The notes beneath the pieces are model-generated. The model ran no database searches. It had not been told where the DNA came from and saw nothing but the letters and a program-made list of their open reading frames with translations. A stretch of 11,466 bases of DNA from Spirochaetaceae bacterium (GTDB taxonomy: Bacteria > Spirochaetota > Spirochaetia > Treponematales > Breznakiellaceae), in the NCBI GenBank assembly GCA_031256815.1, contig JAIRPU010000027.1:1-11466 (forward strand), read 5' to 3'. Both the position numbers and the translations under genes were made by a program. Numbering within the stretch: the first letter of the stretch is position 1; each line of letters opens with the position of its first letter. Positions 5,744-11,466 of this stretch are shown in pieces.

Positions 5744-6616
5744 TCAACTGAATACCTGCTTCAGAAATTGTAACGCGCCCTTTGCGTCACGGTCCAGCAC
5801 AGCTTCGGAAGTGTCCGGCAAAAGGTCGCGCCAGACTTTTATTTCACGCCCGACAGTGCCGCCTTGCATTACAAAGGGTTCCATTACTGCCGCCTCCTGA
5901 TAGTTTATATCCCGCAGCGCAAGCCCAATTTCGTTCCAGGGCAGGCTGCCCTTGCCCGGCACTTTGCGGTTGCCTTCGCCCAAATGCAAATGCCCAAGTC
6001 TGCTGCCGGCCAGCCTTATTGCGCCCGCTATGCTGTCTTCCTCAATGTTTGCGTGGAAGGTATCCAGCATGATTTTGACTTTGGGGTGGTTCACCTCGTT
6101 CGTGAACTTAATCGCCTCCGCGCAGGTGTTAAGCAAGTAGCCTTCAAAGCGGTTAAGCACTTCCATGCCCAGCGTAACATCGCAGTCTCCGGCGATTTTG
6201 GCAATCTCACTTACATTCTTCACAGACCGCGCCCAGTCTCCGGGCTTGTCAATAGGCTCAGAGTAATCCACCGGCCAGTATGAATAAAGCCCGCCGCACA
6301 TCAGTTTAATGTTCATTAGCTTTAACTTTTCAAGGGTAGTTCTAAAAAAAACTTTGGCGTTTTTTACGATGTTTTCATCGGCGGAACTTAGGTTTTGGTT
6401 CTTGCCGGGGCCGTAACCCGCAGTTAGGATTATCCCTTTTTCCGCAGCATAATCCCGCAAAGCGATAATATCAGAGTCTTTGGTGTAACGCTCGTAAAAT
6501 GCAGAACATTGAATTTCAAGAATATCAAAACCAAGTTCCGCAGCCTTGTCTATGTACTTCATATAGTCCGCAGACCATTCTTTTTGCCAATAGGCAACAA
6601 AAATTCCATACTTCAT
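5744..6616 (-). CDS. D-tagatose/D-allulose (psicose) 3-epimerase family ketose epimerase
   Basis: This TIM-barrel enzyme (AP-endonuclease-2-like fold) reversibly inverts C3 of free ketohexoses such as D-fructose/D-allulose or D-tagatose/D-sorbose, using Mn2+ or Co2+. From the ATG at 6616 it has 290 residues, the usual family length. The metal ligands are in place: Glu152 (G-M-E-V-L-N-R-F-E), Asp185 and His188 (L-D-T-F-H), His211 and Glu246 (M-E-P-F). Arg217 and Glu158, which contact the substrate in characterised members, are also present. The N-terminus (M-K-Y-G-I-F-V-A-Y-W) and the W-P-V-D-Y and P-G-K-G blocks are typical. A longer frame to a TTG at 6649 is rejected because AGAGGA lies about eight bases before the ATG at 6616. 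It is the last gene of the sugar operon. The exact ketose is not determinable from sequence. Confidence 0.93.
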   Translation of the reverse strand: MKYGIFVAYWQKEWSADYMKYIDKAAELGFDILEIQCSAFYERYTKDSDIIALRDYAAEKGIILTAGYGPGKNQNLSSADENIVKNAKVFFRTTLEKLKLMNIKLMCGGLYSYWPVDYSEPIDKPGDWARSVKNVSEIAKIAGDCDVTLGMEVLNRFEGYLLNTCAEAIKFTNEVNHPKVKIMLDTFHANIEEDSIAGAIRLAGSRLGHLHLGEGNRKVPGKGSLPWNEIGLALRDINYQEAAVMEPFVMQGGTVGREIKVWRDLLPDTSEAVLDRDAKGALQFLKQVFS

Positions 6617-6632
6617 AATTAATTCCTCTTTA

Positions 6633-6648
6633 TGCCGCGCAGGCGGCA
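6633..6648 (-). other. Small intercistronic hairpin before the epimerase ribosome-binding site
   Basis: TGCCGC and GCGGCA (6-bp arms, loop GCAG on +) lie in the 92-base gap between the second permease and the epimerase, just ahead of the AGAGGA site. It may affect mRNA processing or stability. No U-run follows, so it is not a terminator. Confidence 0.4.
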
Positions 6649-6708
6649 AATTTAATCGAACAAGAGCAAAGCTATAACGCTAACTCCTGTGTTAATGCCG
6701 GAAATACG

Positions 6709-7722
6709 TTATTCCTTTTTCCGGTTCAGTTTTTTTTCGATAAAGCCTCCGGCTTCCCGTGCCGCAAGAATGATAATAATGATGCCACCCCAGGTGGCGG
6801 TTATCATAAACGGATCAAGCCGCAGTAAATTTAAGCCGGTGGAAATAAGCTGCAAAATCACCGCCGCCAGTACCATGCCGGAAAGCTTGCCAAAGCCGCC
6901 GTTTGGGTCAACGCCGCCCAGAAAACTCGCCAGCACGGCCACAAGAACGTAGGATTCGGCATAATTGGCTTTTACCGAATTCATCTGCCCTATCATCACA
7001 ATAGAAGTAAAAAACGCAAAACAAGCGGAAAGTACATATTCGATGATAATAATCCGCTCCACCTGTACATTGGAAAAACGGCTTGCCTTCTGGTTTGCGC
7101 CGGTCATATAAAGTTTTTCACCGTAGGAAGAGCGGTTTAGCAAAAAATGCGTTCCGGCGACTACCGCGATAAAAATGATTATCGATATTGGAATGCCCGC
7201 AATGCTGTCGTTTCCCAGGGCAATAAGCGCCTTTGGAAAACCGGAAATCGTATAGCCCCTGGTTATAACAATCGAAACGCCTTGAAGCAAAGTCATGCTG
7301 CCAAGTGTTACGAGAATCGCCGGTATATTAAATTTTGCTATCAGAACTCCGTTAAATACGCCGATTAGCACCGTAGCGGCAAGCCCGGCAAGGCAGGCAA
7401 GGATGATTAAACCTCCGTTTGCCTCCGCCATATTGCCGCCGGTCAAAGCCCGCAGCGTTAGGGCGATAATTATTCCGTTGAAGTTGGCGTTTGCAACGAT
7501 AGAAAGGTTTATGCCGCCGGAAAGTTCCGAAATCATCATGCCGATAGCGAGAAAGCCGATTAATGGCAGTTGATACGCCATCGACATAATATTAGCGGCG
7601 GAAAGAAAACGAGGGCCTATAAGAATTGTAAGCAGCGCAGTTACCAGCACTATAGTTGCCAGCAGATGAAAATGCTGGTCATTGCGCACTTTGCTAATCA
7701 TGTTTTGAACAGTTTTTGTCAT
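6709..7722 (-). CDS. Sugar ABC transporter permease, RbsC type (second permease)
   Basis: This 337-residue inner-membrane protein of the BPD_transp_2 family forms half of the sugar translocation pore. Family marks are the S-G-G-I-N-L-S-I block after the second hydrophobic segment (68-75), where ribose permeases have G-G-I-D-L-S, and the cytoplasmic coupling loop around S-Y-G-E-K-L-Y-M-T-G-A-N (199-210). The late G-G-V-D-P-N-G-G-F-G-K-L-S-G block (269-282) is followed by L-I-S-T-G-L-N. About eight to ten membrane segments are expected. AAGGAG, six bases before the ATG, overlaps the TAA of the preceding permease gene (10-base gap), so translation is probably coupled. It most likely forms a heterodimer with the other permease. 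Confidence 0.94.
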   Translation of the reverse strand: MTKTVQNMISKVRNDQHFHLLATIVLVTALLTILIGPRFLSAANIMSMAYQLPLIGFLAIGMMISELSGGINLSIVANANFNGIIIALTLRALTGGNMAEANGGLIILACLAGLAATVLIGVFNGVLIAKFNIPAILVTLGSMTLLQGVSIVITRGYTISGFPKALIALGNDSIAGIPISIIIFIAVVAGTHFLLNRSSYGEKLYMTGANQKASRFSNVQVERIIIIEYVLSACFAFFTSIVMIGQMNSVKANYAESYVLVAVLASFLGGVDPNGGFGKLSGMVLAAVILQLISTGLNLLRLDPFMITATWGGIIIIILAAREAGGFIEKKLNRKKE

Positions 7723-7732
7723 TTTTCTCTCC

Positions 7733-8746
7733 TTATTCGGCGACTTTTACGCGGACAATATTTTTTCGCTGCCGCAGTTCCTGCACTGCGTTAATTGTTA
7801 TGCTTCCTATGATGATGCAGCCGGTAAACACGTTGTACCAGTAAGAAGAAATTTTAAGCAGCGTAAGGCTGTTCCCCAGCATGGCAAAAAGAAATACGCC
7901 AAGCATCGTTCCCAGCACCGTGCCTCTGCCGCCGGTAATGGAAGCGCCTCCCAGCACAACCGCGGCAATTACCTGCAATTCCTGCCCCACAATCGAGGAG
8001 GGAATAACCGCCTGCACATTTGAGGCATGGACAATAGAGCCTATTGCGGCAATTCCCCCAATAATGCCGTAAACCAGCAAGGTGGTTTTGAACAGGTTGA
8101 TGCCAACGCGGTTTGCCGCGACTTTATTGCTGCCGGTAAGATATATACTCCGTCCTAAAATCGTGTAACGCAGAAAAAGTGAGAGCCCCGCCGCCATAAA
8201 AAACCAGATAAGCGTAACCACGTTAAGGCCGGCGGGAGCGCCTCCCTCCGCATTGGGAACGGTAAACAGTTTGGCATCGGATAACTTTTGAAAATACGCG
8301 GGAATTTCATTTATGTAGGTTCCTTTGGTAATAACAAAAAGCAGGCCGTAAAAGAGGCTCTGGGTTGCAATGGAAATGATAATCCCAGGCATATTGTAAT
8401 GGTGAATTAGAAATCCGTTAAAAAGCCCCATTAGAGTCCCAAAAACAACCGCCATAATAAAAGCGGCAAAGAGATTACCGCCGTTTAGCCTTATCAAAAT
8501 ATACACGACCGCATATTGCGTAACCTGCGCTATAGCGGTAAAGGACACATCTACGTTGCCGTTGATAATTACCACCAGAACGCCCAGCGCAAAAATTCCC
8601 ATAACGGTATAGGATTTTAACACGCTTGTAATATTGGCGTATGTAAGAAAATTCGGCGTAAGGCTGGAAATTACCGCGATTAAAGCAAGAATTATCAGCG
8701 CAAGAACCGCTTCCCGCTTTTTCAACAAATCTATAAGTATTTTCAT
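7733..8746 (-). CDS. Sugar ABC transporter permease, RbsC type (first permease)
   Basis: This is also a 337-residue BPD_transp_2 protein, clearly diverged from its neighbour. It carries G-N-V-D-V-S-F-T (63-70) in the conserved position after the second hydrophobic segment, and the coupling loop L-G-R-S-I-Y-L-T-G-S-N (197-207). It also has the strongly conserved V-L-G-G-A-S-I-T-G-G-R-G-T-V-L-G-T block (264-280) followed by G-N-S-L-T-L-L. The extended loop around 141-175 between membrane segments is probably periplasmic and contacts the binding protein. AGGAG lies nine bases before the ATG, inside the end of the ATPase gene, and the gap between the genes is 3 bases. Two different permeases per operon are usual for LsrCD- and RhaPQ-type systems, whereas RbsC acts as a homodimer. 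Confidence 0.94.
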   Translation of the reverse strand: MKILIDLLKKREAVLALIILALIAVISSLTPNFLTYANITSVLKSYTVMGIFALGVLVVIINGNVDVSFTAIAQVTQYAVVYILIRLNGGNLFAAFIMAVVFGTLMGLFNGFLIHHYNMPGIIISIATQSLFYGLLFVITKGTYINEIPAYFQKLSDAKLFTVPNAEGGAPAGLNVVTLIWFFMAAGLSLFLRYTILGRSIYLTGSNKVAANRVGINLFKTTLLVYGIIGGIAAIGSIVHASNVQAVIPSSIVGQELQVIAAVVLGGASITGGRGTVLGTMLGVFLFAMLGNSLTLLKISSYWYNVFTGCIIIGSITINAVQELRQRKNIVRVKVAE

Positions 8747-8749
8747 TGT

Positions 8750-10252
8750 TTACAACTCCTGTTTTTGCTGGTTCAAAATAGCGTGAATGGCCTCTTCGCT
8801 AATCTCATTGCTTTCAAGAACTTTTCCAATTCTGCCATTCCGCATAATTATTACGCGGTGGCTGTTATGGGCTATTTCCTTTATCTCGTCAGAGATAAGA
8901 ATGACGCCCACGCCCTTTTCCTTAACCATCTCCTTTATAAACTTGAAGATGCCTATTTTGGAGCCTATGTCTATGCCCACGGTAGGGCCATCCAGAATCA
9001 GCACTTTAGGGTTAGATTCCAGCCATTTTGCCAGCACCACTTTCTGTTGATTCCCGCCCGAAAGGGACGAAACCGGATGTTCAGATGAAGCGGCTTTCGT
9101 CGAAAGGGTGTTAATCCAGCGCTCGGCGGTTTCCTTGATTTTTGCGTTGTCCAGAAAGGTAAGTTTGTTTCTGAAGGCGTCTAGAGTTGCAAGCACCGTG
9201 TTGTCTTTTATGGGGTATCGTATAACCAGCCCTTCGCTTAAGCGGTCTTCGGGAACATAAGCGATGCCCGACTTAACCGCCTTTTGTACACTGTTTATTA
9301 CACGCATTTCGCCGTCAATAAAAATCTCGCCTGAATCCGCGGGGAACATACCGAAAAGCGATTGGGCAAGTTCCGTTCTGCCGGACCCCAAAAGCCCGAT
9401 AACTCCCAAAATCTCCCCGTGCCGGAGGGTAAAGCTGATGTCTTTAAAATTGTTTTTTCTGGAAAGTTTTTTAACTTCCATTACCGGCCTTGCGTCTGCG
9501 GGCAGGTTCTCTGTGGGCGGGTATTCGGCAGCCTGCCCCACAATAAGCGTTTCTATATCGGTAACACCGGTTTCGGCAATGGACTTTGAAGCGACAACCA
9601 TACCGTCCCGCAGCACCGTTACCTTATCGCAGATTTCCATTATTTCATCAGTTTTATGGCTAACAAATATTACAGAAATGCCGCTGTTTTTGAGTTTCCC
9701 GATTATTTTAAAAAGCAGGCTTATTTCCGCGCCGGTCAGCGCAGTGGTCGGCTCGTCAAGTACTATCAATTTTGAATCGTTGTTCAGCGCCCGCGCTATG
9801 GCGATGAGCTGCTGTGAGGCGATAGGCAGCTCGCCTGCTATATCGCCGGTTTTTATTGAAACGCCGAGGTCATCGAGAATCGCCTGCACCCTGCCGCGTT
9901 CACGTTCTATAACGGAGATAATTTTCCGTTGTTCGATAAGCCGCATAAGGCAAATGTTTTCCAGCACGGTAAGTGTGGGGAACAGGGACAAATCCTGATA
10001 TATAACGCTTATTCCCTTTCTTATTCCTGCAAGCGAATCGTAGCCGCTTATTTTTTCCCCTTCGATAAAGAGACTGCCGCTGTCTGGTTTAAGCACACCG
10101 GCGAGGATTTTTATAATTGTGGATTTTCCGCTGCCATTTGCGCCGCACAAACCCAATGCCTCGCCTGATTTTATTGAAAATGAAACATCGTTTAACGCTG
10201 TAAGGCCGCCAAAGCGTTTGGTAATATGCTCAAGGCGGATAAAATCTTCCAT
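8750..10252 (-). CDS. Sugar ABC transporter ATP-binding protein with two ATPase domains (RbsA/MglA/LsrA type)
   Basis: The protein is 500 residues with two fused nucleotide-binding domains. Domain 1 has Walker A G-A-N-G-S-G-K-S-T (37-45), Q-loop Q86, a degenerate signature L-P-I-A-S-Q-Q (142-148), Walker B L-D-E-P-T (165-169) and His199. Domain 2 has the family's usual altered Walker A, G-L-L-G-S-G-R-T (286-293), and a good signature L-S-G-G-N-Q-Q (397-403). Its Walker B reads L-D-G-P-T-V-G-I-D-I-G (420-430), where Gly422 replaces the catalytic glutamate. It powers import of the sugar held by the binding protein through the two permeases encoded downstream. The ATG at 10252 is chosen because GGAGGT ends just before it; a longer frame from a TTG at 10264 would start on top of that ribosome-binding site. 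Confidence 0.95.
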   Translation of the reverse strand: MEDFIRLEHITKRFGGLTALNDVSFSIKSGEALGLCGANGSGKSTIIKILAGVLKPDSGSLFIEGEKISGYDSLAGIRKGISVIYQDLSLFPTLTVLENICLMRLIEQRKIISVIERERGRVQAILDDLGVSIKTGDIAGELPIASQQLIAIARALNNDSKLIVLDEPTTALTGAEISLLFKIIGKLKNSGISVIFVSHKTDEIMEICDKVTVLRDGMVVASKSIAETGVTDIETLIVGQAAEYPPTENLPADARPVMEVKKLSRKNNFKDISFTLRHGEILGVIGLLGSGRTELAQSLFGMFPADSGEIFIDGEMRVINSVQKAVKSGIAYVPEDRLSEGLVIRYPIKDNTVLATLDAFRNKLTFLDNAKIKETAERWINTLSTKAASSEHPVSSLSGGNQQKVVLAKWLESNPKVLILDGPTVGIDIGSKIGIFKFIKEMVKEKGVGVILISDEIKEIAHNSHRVIIMRNGRIGKVLESNEISEEAIHAILNQQKQEL

Positions 10253-10273
10253 GGATACCTCCAATTACTCAGC

Positions 10274-10305
10274 TGCGCCAATACAACCGTAACTGCATTG
10301 GCGCA
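10274..10305 (-). other. Intercistronic hairpin between binding-protein and ATPase genes
   Basis: Nine-base perfect arms TGCGCCAAT and ATTGGCGCA enclose 14 bases. As minus-strand RNA, four more pairs including two G-U wobbles can extend the stem to about 13 bp with a 6-base loop. It begins 16 bases after the binding-protein stop codon and has no U-run after it. This fits a 3' stabiliser or partial attenuator that lets the binding protein be made in excess over the membrane components, a common arrangement in such operons. That role is inference. Confidence 0.65.
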
Positions 10306-10321
10306 AAACACGCATTTTTTG

Positions 10322-11323
10322 CTAGAAATGGTAGTCGTCGATATTGTCTCTGGTAAGAATCAGAGGGTTGTCAAACAGTATGTTGATGCCCTTAATTTGA
10401 GGGCTTCCAAGACCCGGAATTGTGAATCCGGGCTTTACTTCATCTTTCTTGCCGTCAAGTATAAGTTTGGCAATGTAAGCCATGGCGTATGAAGCATCGC
10501 CTGAATTCCAGAGTATTACCACATCCCATGCGCCGTCCTTTACAAATGGGCGGGCTTCGTCCGGCGTTCCGCCGCCAACAACCGCAACCTTATCGGTAAG
10601 TCCGAGTTCACGCAGCGCTTGTCCTGCGCCCGGCCCGCCCTGGCTGCCGATTGTGATAAAGCCTTTCAAATTGGGATATGTTTTTAGGATGTCCAGCGCG
10701 GTTTGACGTGATTTTTCGCGGTCTTCCGCTACAGGGAACCTGGAAGCTGCAAGCGTTATTCCAGGATAATTTTTTGCCATATATTTTTCTGCGGAGTCCG
10801 CCCAGATATTGTGCGCCGGAACGGTGAGAGAGCCTACAAAAATTACGTATTCACCTTCGCCTCCAATTTGTTTTGCCAGTTCTTCCGCAAAGTGTTCGCC
10901 GTATACATCGCTGTTTATCATTTCAACGTTATAATCCGCTTCGGGCTGGTCGGGCGACTCATGTGTAAGAACCGCAATCCCTTTTTTCTTGGCTTCAGAG
11001 AAGACCGGCACTAGTGAATTGGCGTCATTTGGGACTACAAGGAGCGCGTTTGCGCCCTGGTTTATTGCGTCTCTGGTTAGCCTTACCTGCTCGGCTTCAT
11101 CTGCGGTTGAGGGGGGCAGATAGTAGCCATTAAAACCGAACTCTTTGGCCGCCCGTTCTATACCCTGGCTATATGGCTCAAACCATGGGATTTTCTGCTT
11201 GGGAATAGCGTACATCGAAATTGTAGAGGCTGTCCCGCTCTTCTTTGAACAGCCAACAAAAACAACTCCCGCGGCTGTCAGCGCCAGCAAAGCCGGCATA
11301 ATCTTTTTACAAATAATGTTCAT
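10322..11323 (-). CDS. Sugar-binding lipoprotein of an ABC transporter (LsrB/RhaS-like)
   Basis: The protein is 333 residues with a lipoprotein signal: M-N-I-I-C-K-K, a hydrophobic core and F-V-G-C, with Cys25 acylated. The Phe at -3 is loose by E. coli rules but acceptable for spirochaetes. The mature part is a type 1 periplasmic-binding-protein fold (Peripla_BP_4). It shows M-Y-A-I-P-K at the first strand, N-Q-G-A-N-A-L-L-V-V-P-N-D near 88-100, G-I-A-V-L-T-H-E-S and, near the end, L-W-N-S-G-D-A-S-Y-A-M-A-Y-I-A. The overall pattern resembles the autoinducer-2 binder LsrB and the rhamnose binder RhaS more than RbsB. AI-2 import is unlikely because no lsrK/F/G partner is present and a ketose epimerase closes the operon. 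GGAGG lies six bases before the ATG. It is the first gene of the operon. Confidence 0.93.
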   Translation of the reverse strand: MNIICKKIMPALLALTAAGVVFVGCSKKSGTASTISMYAIPKQKIPWFEPYSQGIERAAKEFGFNGYYLPPSTADEAEQVRLTRDAINQGANALLVVPNDANSLVPVFSEAKKKGIAVLTHESPDQPEADYNVEMINSDVYGEHFAEELAKQIGGEGEYVIFVGSLTVPAHNIWADSAEKYMAKNYPGITLAASRFPVAEDREKSRQTALDILKTYPNLKGFITIGSQGGPGAGQALRELGLTDKVAVVGGGTPDEARPFVKDGAWDVVILWNSGDASYAMAYIAKLILDGKKDEVKPGFTIPGLGSPQIKGINILFDNPLILTRDNIDDYHF

Positions 11324-11351
11324 AGTGAACCTCCATAAAGTTTTTAGCGAA

Positions 11352-11357
11352 ATTATG
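11352..11357 (-). promoter_or_regulatory. Possible -10 box of the sugar operon
   Basis: CATAAT on the minus strand lies 28 bases upstream of the binding-protein ATG and would leave a leader of about 22 bases containing the GGAGG site. No convincing -35 box is found at 16-18 bases; the expected position overlaps an inverted repeat instead, so activator dependence is possible. The call is tentative. Confidence 0.35.
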
Positions 11358-11374
11358 TTCCGCTTTTATTTTTG

Positions 11375-11393
11375 CGGCGATTGACAACCGCCG
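11375..11393. promoter_or_regulatory. Operator-like inverted repeat upstream of the sugar operon
   Basis: GGCGATTG-A-CAACCGCC (11376-11392), extended by one C-G pair on the outside, is an odd-centred inverted repeat matching at 8 of 9 positions. It lies about 52-70 bases before the first start codon, where a repressor or activator of the operon would bind. No regulator gene is in the window, and the site could equally be a weak hairpin. Confidence 0.35.
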
Positions 11394-11408
11394 GTAAAAA
11401 ACAAGGGA

Positions 11409-11464
11409 AGCTGCAAAGATGACGCGGATTAACGCTGATTTAAAAAGCGATGGCTTTTGTAGCT
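11409..11464. repeat. Small palindromic element with tandem decamers at the window edge
   Basis: AGCTGCAAA (11409-11417) and TTTGTAGCT (11456-11464) are inverted repeats with one mismatch, a G-U pair in RNA. They enclose two imperfect tandem decamers, GACGCGGATT and AACGCTGATT (11421-11440, 8 of 10 identical), and an inner hairpin AAAAGC-GATG-GCTTTT (11443-11458). It may be a dispersed intergenic repeat or, on the minus strand, the weak terminator of an upstream gene beyond the window. Confidence 0.45.
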
Positions 11465-11466
11465 GC

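Noticed and set aside
5273..5900. Several overlapping open frames on both strands (e.g. 5273-5686, 5281-5694, 5289-5900 on +; 5279-5575 and 5329-5703 on -).
   Set aside because: They overlap each other in many frames, translate to Arg/Ala-rich low-complexity strings made from the hairpin repeats, and have no ribosome-binding sites. Openness comes from GC-rich repetitive DNA.
6617..6649. TTG start at 6649 giving an 11-residue longer epimerase.
   Set aside because: The ATG at 6616 has AGAGGA at good spacing and gives the family-typical M-K-Y-G-I start and 290-residue length; the TTG lies in an intercistronic hairpin.
9264..9998. 244-residue open frame antisense to the ATPase gene.
   Set aside because: The opposite strand encodes a complete ABC ATPase with all motifs; the + frame product is Ser/Ile-rich with no recognisable domain.
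10253..10264. TTG start at 10264 for the ATPase.
   Set aside because: The TTG overlaps the GGAGGT ribosome-binding site that serves the ATG at 10252.
5744..11323. The operon as an lsr (autoinducer-2) uptake system.
   Set aside because: The binding protein resembles LsrB, but no kinase, LsrF- or LsrG-like gene is present and the last gene is a clear ketose 3-epimerase.
11381..11409. TTGACA at 11381-11386 as a + strand -35 box.
   Set aside because: At 17 bases spacing the sequence is AGGGAA, not a -10 box, and no + strand gene follows within the window.

Overview
The window looks like chromosomal DNA of a Gram-negative, host- or community-associated anaerobe, and a Treponema-like spirochaete is my best guess. 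The case rests on three things: the surface protein with InlB-type (Listeria-Bacteroides) repeats, two lipoproteins with loose lipoboxes, and the mixture of moderately GC-rich genes with AT-rich spacers. None of these is decisive, and there is no rRNA, tRNA or phylogenetic marker other than pssA.

Layout. (1) Bases 1-1755, + strand: the 3' part of a large secreted or surface protein, with three InlB B-repeats followed by a glycine-rich parallel beta-helix. It is closed by a strong intrinsic terminator (1820-1850). (2) Bases 1885-3246, + strand: a near-consensus promoter whose predicted start site falls on the ATG of a small lipoprotein gene, followed by a secreted helical (HEAT-like) protein. 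Neither protein has a function I can name. (3) Bases 3243-5188, - strand: pssA (phosphatidylserine synthase) translationally coupled by an ATGA overlap to an Ldh_2-family NAD(P)-dependent dehydrogenase. The dehydrogenase converges on the HEAT-like gene so tightly that the two stop codons overlap. (4) Bases 5189-5743: no gene. Most of it (5298-5682) is a dense series of perfect GC-rich hairpins, several with GNA triloops on the minus strand, plus two short tandem repeats. An AT-rich terminator-like hairpin (5690-5714) lies at its right edge. (5) Bases 5744-11323, - strand: a five-gene sugar operon. In order of transcription it encodes an LsrB/RhaS-like binding lipoprotein, a double-domain ATPase, two RbsC-type permeases, and a ketose 3-epimerase with every metal and substrate residue of the D-tagatose/D-allulose 3-epimerase family. 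(6) Bases 11324-11466: operon leader with an operator-like inverted repeat, then a small repeat-bearing palindrome cut by the window edge.

How the genes work together. The operon is self-consistent: the lipoprotein captures a sugar outside the inner membrane, the two permeases and the ATPase import it unphosphorylated, and the epimerase inverts C3 of a free ketohexose, for example allulose to fructose. No kinase or regulator is present, so those steps must be encoded elsewhere. The hairpin array is the least explained part of the window. The leaderless-looking lipoprotein promoter and the altered second ATPase site are the next most interesting points.
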